Part shown: in pieces, positions 36,713 through 49,541 of the stretch
How positions within the stretch are numbered: the first letter of the stretch is position 1
Layout of the letters: each line of letters begins with the position of its first letter
Source of the DNA: Steromphala cineraria
Lineage: Eukaryota > Mollusca > Gastropoda > Trochida > Trochidae
Assembly (NCBI GenBank): GCA_916613615.1
Contig: OU744732.1
Location: 35,562,478 to 35,626,477, forward strand
Length of the DNA stretch: 64,000 bases
Direction: 5' to 3'
The notes under the pieces: model-generated
Seen by the model: only the letters and a program-made list of their open reading frames with translations
The model's database searches: none
Told to the model about the DNA's origin: nothing
Made by a program: the position numbers and the translations under genes

Positions 36713-38547
36713 TGAGAGAACTTACATATAAAATATATGTATATTATTCATATTAAAAACAAACTAATTTAGCATAAACTCAAACTCGCGCTCTTTTCTT
36801 CAGAATGTCCTTTTGCGTTTCGTTCATTTGAAGACATTTAACCATAGCTTCAAATTAGTTATGCTTTGGTTCGTAGATTGTGACTTAAAGTCAATCACTG
36901 TCATAACATCGCACCAATAAATTGTATATTGGGAACATGAATTACAAAAGACTTAAAACACTAACTAAAACAATGCTAGATATATGACATAACTATATTA
37001 CTCAAGCACTGAAATATTATGAAAATCAACATAAGATAAAAAACCTTTCTATGACGCGTCTGACTGTCATGTTTTCAATCAAATCGAGGGGTGTCTTCCC
37101 AGCGTTGTTAGCAAGTGTTAATTTGCCGCCATTTTCAACAAGATGGCAACGTATAGCAATGGTCGCGTCTTCGTCACGTGACTACAGCAGTATATAAAAC
37201 ATAGTAAAGTTAAAATAAAAATGTCGAGGATGCGACCAACACAGAGAGATCGATATCGAACGTGTCAATCTTTCGAGGATTTATGAATTTAAAAAGGGCT
37301 CTGTGCATGTAAAAAAATTAATTGAATATTAAATATTGATTTGAGGATGAAATGATTTAAATCCGTTTATACTTTTATCTTTTATCCAAAATTATATGAA
37401 TATGATACAGTGGCTTGGTTTTTTACATCAATAAACTATTAGACCTTCATTGTTTTTGTTGTATCCTCGTCAACGCCACTTTCCATGTTCGCAAGATGAA
37501 AAGGTGTATTCCCTTCTTTGTCGGCCAAATTCACATCAGAACCTGAAAATAATCAGCTTGTTATGATTTTCTAAATATAACTTGCTTCCTGTTGTTCGAT
37601 TATTTCAAACCACTATAACCTATAACCATTGATTTCATCGCCAAAGTGACGTCAAAACCAAATTAATGTTTGAGAGGGAATGTTAGCAAACCTTCAATGT
37701 ATATGTCTTTAGTAACAATAAATAAATTATGACATGAATATTGATAAAGTCCTAACACTCAAAACTATGACCCTTAAAGAGCCACTCCGTGGTACAACTT
37801 TAGAAAGCCTTATGAGATTATAAAAAACATGGCGATTCATAGATTTCATTATAGATTATTTATGAAATTGTGGATAAATACAGTTCCTTGTTTATGTTGC
37901 GTTGTAAACCTAATATAATACAAAAAAATTTCAGGAGGTACCAAACCTCAAAATGGCGGACCAATAGCCGGTATTACTAGATATGAACTTTCATCAATGG
38001 TAAATCTGCTCAGACTATGAATACTATTATAATCTGTTCCTATTATGATTATTGTTCATGAAATGAATACTCTATTCTGTAATTAATGATCAGCCTGCTA
38101 CAACCGTATATATGTCTACGCATTATGCTCAAACCTATCTCCTGATGTCCATCGAGGGAAAACTCTCGTATCGCTGACGGCTGGTTGTTTAACGTTATTC
38201 ATAGCCTGTCTGTTTTCAGCCAATCTATTTAGAACTCCGTACATTGTTTTATAGCGATGAGCCTATTAGAAATCCTATAGAACACCGAGTTTACAAGGAG
38301 CGTGCAGCGGGGAATGAAAAATATCATCAGATAGCCCTTCCAATTGTTAATTTGAAGCACACTAAGAGCACGCGGAACGAGGTCCGGGAACCAGTTTGCC
38401 GCTATCGCTGAAAGGGCATCTTTTGATTGGATTGTTATATATAGCGATACGAAAGTTTGTGATGGATGGATATTAGGAAAAAGAATGGAGCATAACAAGT
38501 AGGCATATACGCTGACGTAGCAGGATGAACTTTGATCAACGTGTTAC

Positions 38548-38650
38548 CTGATTCCATAAGAAGTCTAACCAAGTCCAGACTTCTTACATCTACTGCAAGA
38601 TGAAGCGGCGTTTTGCCTTCACTATCCCGCACATTCTTCTTGGCGCCGGC
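38548..38650 (-). CDS. Copy 2 exon: ankyrin repeat
   Basis: Same unit as 14449-14551, DSEGKTPLHLAV. Just 5' of it, near 38680, an intron segment of about 950 bp present in units 1 and 4 is missing, including the fold-back element. Confidence 0.8.
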
Positions 38651-40890
38651 CTTGACATGAAGAAAAAAGCATTATTATATAATAAGCAATGACATATAGG
38701 GTTAAACCGTAAAAATATAATCCATATTTTAAGGAAAGCAGTAGAGAGTCATATTTTCACTGCAGTGAAAATATAATTCATATTTTCACTGCGGTGAGAA
38801 AAGTAGGACGGAAGCTATTACCTCCCTTTGAAACACGATTATCTCCTTTTGTGGCAACTGAACGCAGGCCTCACGCAACGGCGTTGGTTAGGACAGAAGA
38901 AAAACTATTCTTTCCGATGTTTACGTACTTTCACCGTATCTCACGAAGTGAGAAAGTCACATTTCCACTCGTGGCTGAGCAAAACGTGAAAATATCACTT
39001 TCTCACTTCACTCCATGAGATAGAAATGATATTTGGTAAAAACAATGAGATAGTCTTTATTTATAAACACTGATTTAACACAGACATTTGAAATACTCTC
39101 TATACGTTGAAACATTAAACAAATACATAATTAAGAATATTTGAAAGTACTCTCTGCCCGAATTTCAAAGCTGGAACCTTTTCACACTCCAAAGATCTGA
39201 GTCCAGGTTACACAAAACTTGTATGTAATGTTAATTCAGTTTGATTAAGATATTAACCTGTTTGAAGTCATACAGTAACGATCTATAACTTGCATGTAAT
39301 TACGTACATAAAAAGTACATCATATAAAAAAAGTTAAAAATACCTACACGCATTTTGGTTCAAACATACCTACATACTTTGGTTCAAACATACCTCCCAG
39401 CCGGGATATCCTCACGACCACGGTCTGAATGCATCCACCTTTGTCGCATGTCACTGTAAATAGTCTAGCGCAGACAAAACCCAGTCAATATCTATCCAAT
39501 CACATTGTCATTCCTAAATAGCGTTAAGCAGCAAAATGTATAATGAAGGGTTGAGTTAACTGCCCCTAGAATGATATCGAAAGCCTTTGTCGCTGTCCTT
39601 GCGATTGGTTAGATGAGCTTACGTCAAAAACCACAACAAAGGTCGGTGCATTCCATTCAGACCATGGCGGAGAGGATATCCCGACGGGTTCGAACCCCAA
39701 TAGTGACAATATTACTATTCTGTTCCTCGGAGCACGGTCGATTATAATCATTTCAGACTGCTCGCATAGCACGTAACTTACCGTCAGAAGAAAGCCAGAA
39801 AGAGCCACAAAACCGTTAAGGGCTGCAATGTGGAGAGGCGTGAAGAGATTGGGTCGAATCACTGAGTTCAGAACTGTCTTGTTCCTTTGCAGTAGCTTTT
39901 CGGGGAATCTGAAATTGAACTTCCTGTGACTTCACGGGTTCAGGTGTGGGGAGAAAACAGGACATTCGGACCGTTTCACCCACGCTTTAATCTGACAGTC
40001 TTTTGTTACAGGTCATGTGATGGGCGGTACGGAATACTATGTGATGTACAACATGTTATTCTAAATATACTACAGATATTGTCGACAACGTCAAACGTTT
40101 CATCCCTTATCAGTCATTGACAAGTACGCTTTTAGCCTTATTTTGTGACCTGGTGGGGTGAAAGGGTTTAAAGGTTTAGATTATGTAAGAAAGGGGGGAT
40201 GGGTGGGAGATGGGACATAGGGACACTCTGAATGTTTTCAATATTATAAAAATCACTTCACAGTTAACTCCAGATAGCACCAATCTGAATGGAAAGGTTT
40301 GACGCCCTCGGAGTTGGTTAGCTGAATATTCAGGGGAGATCACTCTAATAGATTAATTTTAACATTTTGGACTCACTTCACATCTCCATCAAGATTGCAG
40401 CAAGCGGCATGAAAAGGATTGAAGCCTTCAGAGTTGACGAGTTGTAGGTCCAATGAAGAGCACTCTAATAATGCTTCCATCAGTTCGTTGTTTTCAGATC
40501 TAATAGCGTCATGGAGAGGTGTGTCGCCATCTTTGTCCTCAGAGAAATATAAATTGATAAAAAATCTTCCTAGCGGTTTTAAGTCCCGTATATTCGCTAT
40601 GATTTGTTTATGCCTAGTGTTACGCAGTTTTACATGCATTAATCAAGCAGTGTGCAAAAACGATTTCCAGAAGGCATTTATGCCTTAAAAGTAAACTGAA
40701 CATACAAGAGACAAAAAAATCAGCACGTGGCAAATAAATGCTCACTTACTATAGGAAGTATTGACAGTGACTTTAAGTTTTAAGGTTTAAAATGCATAAA
40801 GGATTCTAATAGTATTGAATACGTCCTTGGTCAATAAAGCAAGTTGAATGCTATCATTTTAGAATATGTTAATCCTTTGCAAATTCTTTC

Positions 40891-41053
40891 TTGTGTATTA
40901 GGATCCGCTTTGTTCTTGATAAGGATCTTTGCACAGGCAACACTTGGATCCTCCTTGCCTACAGCCATGTGCAGAGGTGTTATCCCTTTGGCGTTCTTAG
41001 CGTCCTTGGCGACCTTGGCCTTCATCAAAATCTCAACCACTTCCGGATGATCT
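40891..41053 (-). CDS. Copy 2 exon: ankyrin units, splice donor lost
   Basis: Coding sequence is kept (KGITPLHMAVGKEDPSVAC), but the 5' splice site has changed from gt to ga. The frame reads on into intron as NTQERICKGL. It is the most 5' exon left in this copy. Confidence 0.8.
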
Positions 41054-41431
41054 CTGAAGTAAATGAGTCGTACACATGAAAGCTGTCGAGATGTATGGAA
41101 CATTATTGTTGTTATTGCCAACTTTGAATTATAAGTAACCAATCTTGATTAGTAATGACCTCTTGAAGTAACATAATCATTTTTATTACACAACTAAACG
41201 TTGGAAACTAATTTGGTGTTAGTATTTACTTTTAATGGTCCCGTAGAATTTTACTTAATTAGTTGCCACTGTTGTAATGATATCATAATTAAAGATCTAT
41301 GAGGTATGGCAATCACTTGCGTTTGAAGAATGACATCTTCATATCAGCCGAGTTCAATAAATGATCTAGTTTAACATTTACACTCTGAAATGAAACGGTC
41401 ATTAAATCTAAAATTGTAAAAGTTGTTTAAA

Positions 41432-44400
41432 AAAATGATTATGATTTTATTTGATCATTCCTTGATGTTTTCATTAAAGGCTCTTCACATCTGATGCACC
41501 TTATGATTCTGCAATTTTGAGAGATGATGTAATATTCTAATATTTATAATTAAGAGTGTTCATACACATTTGACGGACAAATTTTATAATCAATATAAGA
41601 TGAATATATTTATATATATTGTTTATATATTTTTTTGATTATCTTGCAGGTAAATAAATGTTTGTGTACAAGTTTGATTTTTCAGAATAGGCCTATATAT
41701 GTATGACCATTCCCTCTTTCACTCGATTGTGCATCAATAGAATATTGAAGCTTGTTAGGTATCTCACAACAATAGAGTCTTAACTAATTACGAAACCAAA
41801 CAAATAGGAGACTATTTTATCATCTATGTATCTACATGTAGATCTTAATTACACACATTTTTATGAATGTTTTAAGGTGTTGAATATGCATTCCTCTTAG
41901 AAATAGAGTATTTATGTTTACTGATGTATGTGCAACATGCTCTCATTGCAAAATAAAAAATGTGATATCAGAATATTTGTTATTTATCTATGCGTAAGAC
42001 GTCACACCCGAACCTCTGTAAAAAGGTCACCTGCATATAAATGCCACTTTTGGTCGTTCCCCTGGCAGCAAAAGTGTTAAAAAGAGAGTTCTACAGTTAT
42101 ATAAATGTGGTAGAAGTTTTTGGGGAGATAATTCAGCCAATGAAAATACTTTTTGGTTATCCACGACTTCGGGAATTCTCAACGGCCGTATAGTGACTTG
42201 CAAAAGCATCATGCCTTTAGGTTTATTTTTCATTTACAGTGTGAGAGGGAAAGTTTTTGAAAATCATATATGGATAGGGTTTTTCATTGGAAAAATACTG
42301 TTTTATAATTGTGTAAATTGTTCTTTGTTTTATGATAAATTTTAGTTTAATAATTTTACCAAATAAAAACTAATGAGAAGGAAAAAAGCGATACTTTGTA
42401 GAAGAAAGAGTTTTCTCCCCTGGATGCCGAACCACACGGGAATAGTCGAGCTTTTGCGAATGACCATATTTGAATCGGCGTTGCTGATTGCACAACTAAC
42501 TTCGATTGCCTCCAATCAGTTTTCTACCTTTCTATCCCATTTATTAGCCGTAATAGAACAGAGGCTAACTCGGGTATGACTGAGCTGCCCTTGTGGGGAG
42601 AGAATGACATTGGTTATGGTTGAGATAATGACCTACAGCCGAGTGGGTATCAGATATAACTTTCAAGCGATAGTGAGAAGGTTATATCTGATGGCCACGA
42701 GGATGTGCTCATTATCTCACATACACCACATGGCTTTACCAATTTGCATTTTAACAAAAGTAGAACATCAACCAAATATTTAGTTATTTGATAGTTGTTG
42801 TTATGGGGTAGAACTTAAATACATTCAACTTCTTAACATTTCATTTGCACAATACGCGAATTTCACGTGCAGATTGAGCATGCCAATCAGACATTCTGAG
42901 CAAAAAGCAAAATATGTTTTTTGTTGTTTCGACCAAAATTCTACATTGAACTGAAATTACATAATGTGAATACAATTTGTAAAAAACGTCACCGGTATTG
43001 TGATTTATGGCAAATGATATTATTATGTATAATACACTATTCAGTACATCAAATATTTCCCTCTTTATGAAGCAAAAGGTGTTGCTACACCAACGTTGTC
43101 AATTTCACCTTGTGATGCACGGATTTTAAGTAAATAGCACATCGCACGAGCTGTACACAATCGGAAGTACATGGTTTGAAGGTGGAGAGGAAATTTAAAA
43201 TGAAGTGGTCTCATGTTTTGAACAAATATATGGCCGCGTTTCAAGGTATTTTCAGGGGGAAGTAAAGGTGAGTTGAATTTTTAAGTATATTCATGTATTT
43301 GCTGTTGAATGTTATTTATGCGTGGACCTACGAAATTGCTGAAGTATGTTACAGAGGGTTTACGCGGTATAAAACAAGATCAACATTTATCAATAAAGTG
43401 AAACATGGATAAGCAATTTACAAAGATCACCAGTGTTTAATTTCAACAACAGACGTTACAATTTTGTTTCAGGGACTACATATGGACACTTGATTGACTA
43501 TCCAAACAACGTTAAAGTCGACCTTATTATGAATATTTCAGCAAAGACCATAGAGTCTAGCTTGTCAAAGGATTTAGAACATTGTTCACTTGGATTCTGT
43601 GTCATACTTGCTGAAACTTTTCAGCTAATCGGGAACGAGGTAAATTTTTGTGAGTGTTATGATGAAAATACTAGAAGACCTTGAGGTCTGCATTCATCAT
43701 GGATAAGCACAAAGCACAAAACGATATCACCATGTGATGTATTTTATATGAAAATAAGTTATATATCTGTAAATAAACTACGTTTCAACATGTTTTGATA
43801 TTATGTATTCTTTCGTAAATATGTCTTTGATACAAAGTCAACCTTTCAAGGTGTTAAACACAGTGGTTTTAAGCTCTTTCGAGGTGGGATACCACATAGA
43901 TGTGAGGCTAAGAGGTAAGGTTATACAATATAACCATCGCACGCCTGGTTATACGACATAGTTAACCTCTGATATTCACCTGATAACCACACCACGTGGT
44001 GTATATAAATAGACTGTGCGTTTTACGAGTGGGTTATATATGAAGAAAAAAACATAATATCAATTTCAACGTCTTTATTTTAAAATGTTCAAAAACAGGA
44101 TAATGAATCTCATGTAGAGATATCACAATACTTGTACGATACGATTATATATCCACTGGTATATGTTCGCACTCTCACGACTGAAGTATGGTTAAGTACA
44201 TTTACTTAGTCACAAAAACAGTATACAAAACATAGGATATGTATACACTGTAGATAGAGGAATGGTATTATTGATAATAATTGTATATACGTGCAATGTA
44301 ATAGGAATCATACAAATTGAGTAATAAGCTAGTATAGATTAAACGTTAGTTATATCTTAAAATCTACTGTATTAAATAAAGAAAATATGGTAATCAAAAA

Positions 44401-45822
44401 CATCTTTGAAACTTATCATTAAGATATGAAGGACCAGCAAGAAACAATTTTATATCATTTTACCTATTTTAATAAACCAAAATCTGAAATTCTAAAAGAT
44501 ATTCATTGTGTGACAGAGTACTACCCTTATTTCCCCACAGAGGCAGCTCAGTGTAAGCAAGCCTCTGTTCTATTACGCCTAGATCCTGGGGTTCCGTCTA
44601 ATTGCCCTAGCGACAAAAAGTTAAGATATCGCCCTTATTTGAATGAAATGAAAGCCAATCAAAACACCTTTTAGGTATCCATGACTTGGGGAAATCGAAT
44701 AGTGATATGGAAAATATCATGCCTTTATGTTTATTTTCATTTACATTGTGAGAGAGAAAGTATTTGAAAATCAGATATGGATCGGGTTTTTCATTAGATA
44801 GAAACTGTTTTATAATTGTGTACATTATTATTTGTTTTATGATACTGTAGATTTTATTTTACTTATTAACCAAACACAACTTATGAGAAGGTAAAGAGCG
44901 ATGTTTTGATAAAGGAAGAGTTATCCCACCCTGCATGTTAAATTTCAATGATAGCTTTGCTGAAGCATACGGAAATGACCGAGGTTTTGCGAATGAACAC
45001 TTTTGAAACGGCGTCGCTGATTGCGCAACAAACATTGATTGCCTCCAATCAGATTTCTACCTTTCTATCCCATATAATGCCCGTAATAGCGCAGATGCTT
45101 ACCAGGGTATGACTGAGCTGCCTCTGTGGGGAGAGAAGGGTTCCTCTTGAGGCCATGACTTTTCACACAGAACAAATAATAAACAAAATCTTCACCCGGG
45201 TATGACCGAGCTGCCTCTGTGGGGAGAGAGTTAAGTACTTCTGACATAAATAGAAACATTGAGTTCGTGAAAATGTTGAATGTGATATGTTTAAAGGTTC
45301 AATAAACATGTATTCAACAAAGATCTCACCCGTTCAATTAATTTTCTAAGATAAACAGTAGCTTGTGGATATTGCTAGTTACTATTCTCTCTTTCAACCC
45401 CTGCCGTACAGTGCTGTTCAAAATTAAGTACATCACGCTCGCGAACGTTTTTCAACATTTCGCGAAGATAGCGATGTTAATTTTGCACAGTGGTGTATCA
45501 TCCTACGATTAGTCGACTGCAAATATTGATGCGTTATCACAAACAGTGACCAGATATACAGATAACTGTCATTTTCCGATGAAATTGCATGAGACAATTT
45601 TCAAAACATAGGCTAGGACCAAAACTTACAATCCTTGGATGAATGGTAAGGTAAAACATATATCAAACAGTATTGCATTGGGAGCCAGAAACGTTTGTTG
45701 TTATTAAAAAGTTGAATAAAATATATGTGACAACACAACGTACATATAGAGAAGCATCACTCGATTATATGTTTAGTGTTTCCATCAAGTCCAAATATAA
45801 TGCTATCACAAACAAAATGTTT
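41432..45822. other. Unit 3 spacer
   Basis: At about 41432 unit 2 intron sequence switches to spacer equivalent to unit 1 position 5140 (ttatgattttatttgatc). The spacer then runs colinear, with a deletion of about 320 bp near 43376 (acaag joined to atcaacattt). It holds the same dispersed repeats and hairpin. No gene supported. Confidence 0.7.
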
Positions 45823-46240
45823 TTAGCAATATTCAATCAGATACTCTGGATAAATCTGTTTCTCACTGAACACGACATAGACTCTAGGATTCCTATCATG
45901 GTCGCATGCAGTATCTGCAAGCTTCGTTCTGTCACTCGGGTCGTAAACTGGAGGACGAGTTATCCCCCTTTCGCCTTTCCTTGACCTTCCCACAAGAACC
46001 TTTGCTTGGAACATGAACCTATGCTTATCTTTGTCTGCTTTTGTATAGCTATCAGAGTACTTTGCATCTACAGCAAAGTAAGCCCCTTCGCCATAGAGGG
46101 CACCGACGCGTTTTCCAGCCAACCGGAAGTCTATGTTTTGATGCGGGATCATTTGTGCAGCTTCCGGTGTTGTCCCGTGATAGAGATGCTTTTCATTGGC
46201 CTGGCCCTTGCCGTAGGTCGCTTCCATATCCGCCTTAGCT
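45823..46240 (-). CDS. Copy 3 exon: PARP catalytic core
   Basis: Open, motif-complete terminal exon. H-Y-V triad. Acceptor cttatccag kept. Confidence 0.8.
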
Positions 46241-46787
46241 CTGGATAAGAAAAAAGTCAGATTTAACGTGACTTTTTTCATATATGTACATGTAATTCAT
46301 GATGCCGATGTTGACGATAACGATGAGGATGTAGTGATGTAGAATGCGGATAATTGTACTTATTTTTCTGATAGTAATGCATCATTGATGATGATAATTG
46401 CTGATGCTAATCATGATGATGTTCATTGTGCTTATTTTCTCGTTAATAATGCACCATTAATGATAATGATTATGATGATGCTGATCATCATGATGATTAC
46501 AATGATTGTGATGATAACGATGGTGTAGATGATGCTGATGATAGCATTAACCTTACAGAGCATAATAATAATGATGATGCACTTTTAATCATGATTTAAA
46601 CGACGATGATGATGATGATGGTTATTGTTAATGATGCATTAATATGATTAATCAATATGTTGATAATAATGATTAATATTGATACACTAATCATCTTGAT
46701 GATGCCAATGCCGATGTCGAAGTCAGTGCTGATGCTGAAGCCGATTCCGATGATGATAATGATAATGATGACAACAGTAAATCTTAC

Positions 46788-47015
46788 ACGGCATAATGTC
46801 CCCATATCTTGAGGTTCTGCACACGCTGAATGGACACAACTGACCGATTGGGGAGTGACTTCAGCAGGTGCCCGCTCACTGTCTTGTACTCGTCCATTGT
46901 GGCCGGGTCAGTGGGGGTCAGACTGACCAGTCTCAGATCCTCATCACCCATGCTTGACCAATGGGCAGGGGGCTGCTTAGTTCGACTCAGGAACGATTTG
47001 GGCATTTGGGCGAGT
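46788..47015 (-). CDS. Copy 3 exon: N-terminal PARP segment
   Basis: Intact with both splice signals (attcaccag acceptor, gtaaga donor), but no upstream exon remains in this unit to join to it. Confidence 0.8.
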
Positions 47016-47073
47016 CTGGTGAATTAGGTGTATCCATTAGAAAAACAACTTCTGATTTTCGTATCACATGTCT

Positions 47074-47103
47074 TTAAGCGGCATTAGCACGTTTTTTGAT
47101 ATT
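47074..47103. mobile_element. Truncated stump of MITE family A at unit 3/4 joint
   Basis: Keeps the left TTAA and terminal repeat (with two substitutions), then stops at the shared ttttgatatt, where spacer sequence begins. Confidence 0.75.
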
Positions 47104-49123
47104 ATGTATTCTTTCGTAAATATGTCTTTGATACAAAGTCAACCTTTCAAGGTGTTAAACACAGTGGTTTTAAGCTCTTTCGAGGTGGGATACCACATAG
47201 ATGTGAGGCTAAGAGGTAAGGTTATACAATATAACCATCGCACGCCTGGTTATACGACATAGTTAACCTCTGATATTCACCTGATAACCACACCACGTGG
47301 TGTATATAAATAGACTGTGCGTTTTACGAGTGGGTTATATATGAAGAAAAAAACATAATATCAATTTCAACGTCTTTATTTTAAAATGTTCAAAAACAGG
47401 ATAATGAATCTCATGTAGAGATATCACAATACTTGTACGATACGATTATATATCCACTGGTATATGTTCGCACTCTCACGACTGAAGTATGGTTAAGTAC
47501 ATTTACTTAGTCACAAAAACAGTATACAAAACATAGGATATGTATACACTGTAGATAGAGGAATGGTATTATTGATAATAATTGTATATACGTGCAATGT
47601 AATAGGAATCATACAAATTGAGTAATTAGCTAGTATAGATTAAACGTTAGTTATATCTTAAAATCTACTGTATTAAATAAAGAAAATATGGTAATCAAAA
47701 ACATCTTTGAAACTTATCATTAAGATATGAAGGACCAGCAAGAAACAATTTTATATCATTTTACCTATTTTAATAAACCAAAATCTGAAATTCTAAAAGA
47801 TATTCATTGTGTGACAGAGTACTACCCTTATTTCCCCACAGAGGCAGCTCAGTGTAAGCAAGCCTCTGTTCTATTACGCCTAGATCCTGGGGTTCCGTCT
47901 AATTGCCCTAGCGACAAAAAGTTAAGATATCGCCCTTATTTGAATGAAATGAAAGCCAATCAAAACACCTTTTAGGTATCCATGACTTGGGGAAATCGAA
48001 TAGTGATATGGAAAATATCATGCCTTTATGTTTATTTTCATTTACATTGTGAGAGAGAAAGTATTTGAAAATCAGATATGGATCGGGTTTTTCATTAGAT
48101 AGAAACTGTTTTATAATTGTGTACATTATTATTTGTTTTATGATACTGTAGATTTTATTTTACTTATTAACCAAACACAACTTATGAGAAGGTAAAGAGC
48201 GATGTTTTGATAAAGGAAGAGTTATCCCACCCTGCATGTTAAATTTCAATGATAGCTTTGCTGAAGCATACGGAAATGACCGAGGTTTTGCGAATGAACA
48301 CTTTTGAAACGGCGTCGCTGATTGCGCAACAAACATTGATTGCCTCCAATCAGATTTCTACCTTTCTATCCCATATAATGCCCGTAATAGCGCAGATGCT
48401 TACCAGGGTATGACTGAGCTGCCTCTGTGGGGAGAGAAGGGTTCCTCTTGAGGCCATGACTTTTCACACAGAACAAATAATAAACAAAATCTTCACCCGG
48501 GTATGACCGAGCTGCCTCTGTGGGGAGAGAGTTAAGTACTTCTGACATAAATAGAAACATTGAGTTCGTGAAAATGTTGAATGTGATATGTTTAAAGGTT
48601 CAATAAACATGTATTCAACAAAGATCTCACCCGTTCAATTAATTTTCTAAGATAAACAGTAGCTTGTGGATATTGCTAGTTACTATTCTCTCTTTCAACC
48701 CCTGCCGTACAGTGCTGTTCAAAATTAAGTACATCACGCTCGCGAACGTTTTTCAACATTTCGCGAAGATAGCGATGTTAATTTTGCACAGTGGTGTATC
48801 ATCCTACGATTAGTCGACTGCAAATATTGATGCGTTATCACAAACAGTGACCAGATATACAGATAACTGTCATTTTCCGATGAAATTGCATGAGACAATT
48901 TTCAAAACATAGGCTAGGACCAAAACTTACAATCCTTGGATGAATGGTAAGGTAAAACATATATCAAACAGTATTGCATTGGGAGCCAGAAACGTTTGTT
49001 GTTATTAAAAAGTTGAATAAAATATATGTGACAACACAACGTACATATAGAGAAGCATCACTCGATTATATGTTTAGTGTTTCCATCAAGTCCAAATATA
49101 ATGCTATCACAAACAAAATGTTT

Positions 49124-49541
49124 TTAGCAATATTCAATCAGATACTCTGGATAAATCTGTTTCTCACTGAACACGACATAGACTCTAGGATTCCTATCAT
49201 GGTCGCATGCAGTATCTGCAAGCTTCGTTCTGTCACTCGGGTCGTAAACTGGAGGACGAGTTATCCCCCTTTCGCCTTTCCTTGACCTTCCCACAAGAAC
49301 CTTTGCTTGGAACATGAACCTATGCTTATCTTTGTCTGCTTTTGTATAGCTATCAGAGTACTTTGCATCTACAGCAAAGTAAGCCCCTTCGCCATAGAGG
49401 GCACCGACGCGTTTTCCAGCCAACCGGAAGTCTATGTTTTGATGCGGGATCATTTGTGCAGCTTCCGGTGTTGTCCCGTGATAGAGATGCTTTTCATTGG
49501 CCTGGCCCTTGCCGTAGGTCGCTTCCATATCCGCCTTAGCT
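49124..49541 (-). CDS. Copy 4 exon: PARP catalytic core
   Basis: Terminal exon, same protein as copy 3. LYHGT, GAYFA and YPEYLI motifs, then TAA. Confidence 0.92.

Larger units (their letters stand above)
35104..41053 (-). pseudogene. MIB-ankyrin-PARP copy 2 (8 exons, truncated, donor lost)
   Basis: Exons 5' to 3': 41053-40891, 40537-40377, 39908-39782, 38650-38548, 37542-37445, 37181-37045, 36293-36066, 35521-35104. Phases match copy 1 and no stop lies inside these exons. The SH3 repeat and first ankyrin exons are absent because the unit ends near 41432. The most 5' exon has lost its donor: ACACAA is followed by gaaaga instead of gtaaga. One ankyrin histidine motif has changed (TPLHLAN to TPFHLAN). 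The PARP exons remain intact, with motifs LYHGT, GAYFA and YPEYLI. Most likely a decaying 5'-truncated copy. Expression from a new promoter within the ankyrin region, as a short ankyrin-PARP protein, cannot be excluded. Confidence 0.7.
45823..47015 (-). pseudogene. PARP-only copy 3 (two exons)
   Basis: Exons 47015-46788 and 46240-45823. Both are open, with RVQNLKIWGHY, LYHGT, GAYFA and YPEYLI, and are nearly identical to copy 4. No ankyrin exon lies upstream, because the unit is cut in the MITE at about 47094 and spacer follows. As a MIB fusion gene it is a fragment. It still holds a complete catalytic domain with an internal Met (in LAQMPKS) near 47005, so an isolated PARP protein is possible if transcribed. 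Confidence 0.75.
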
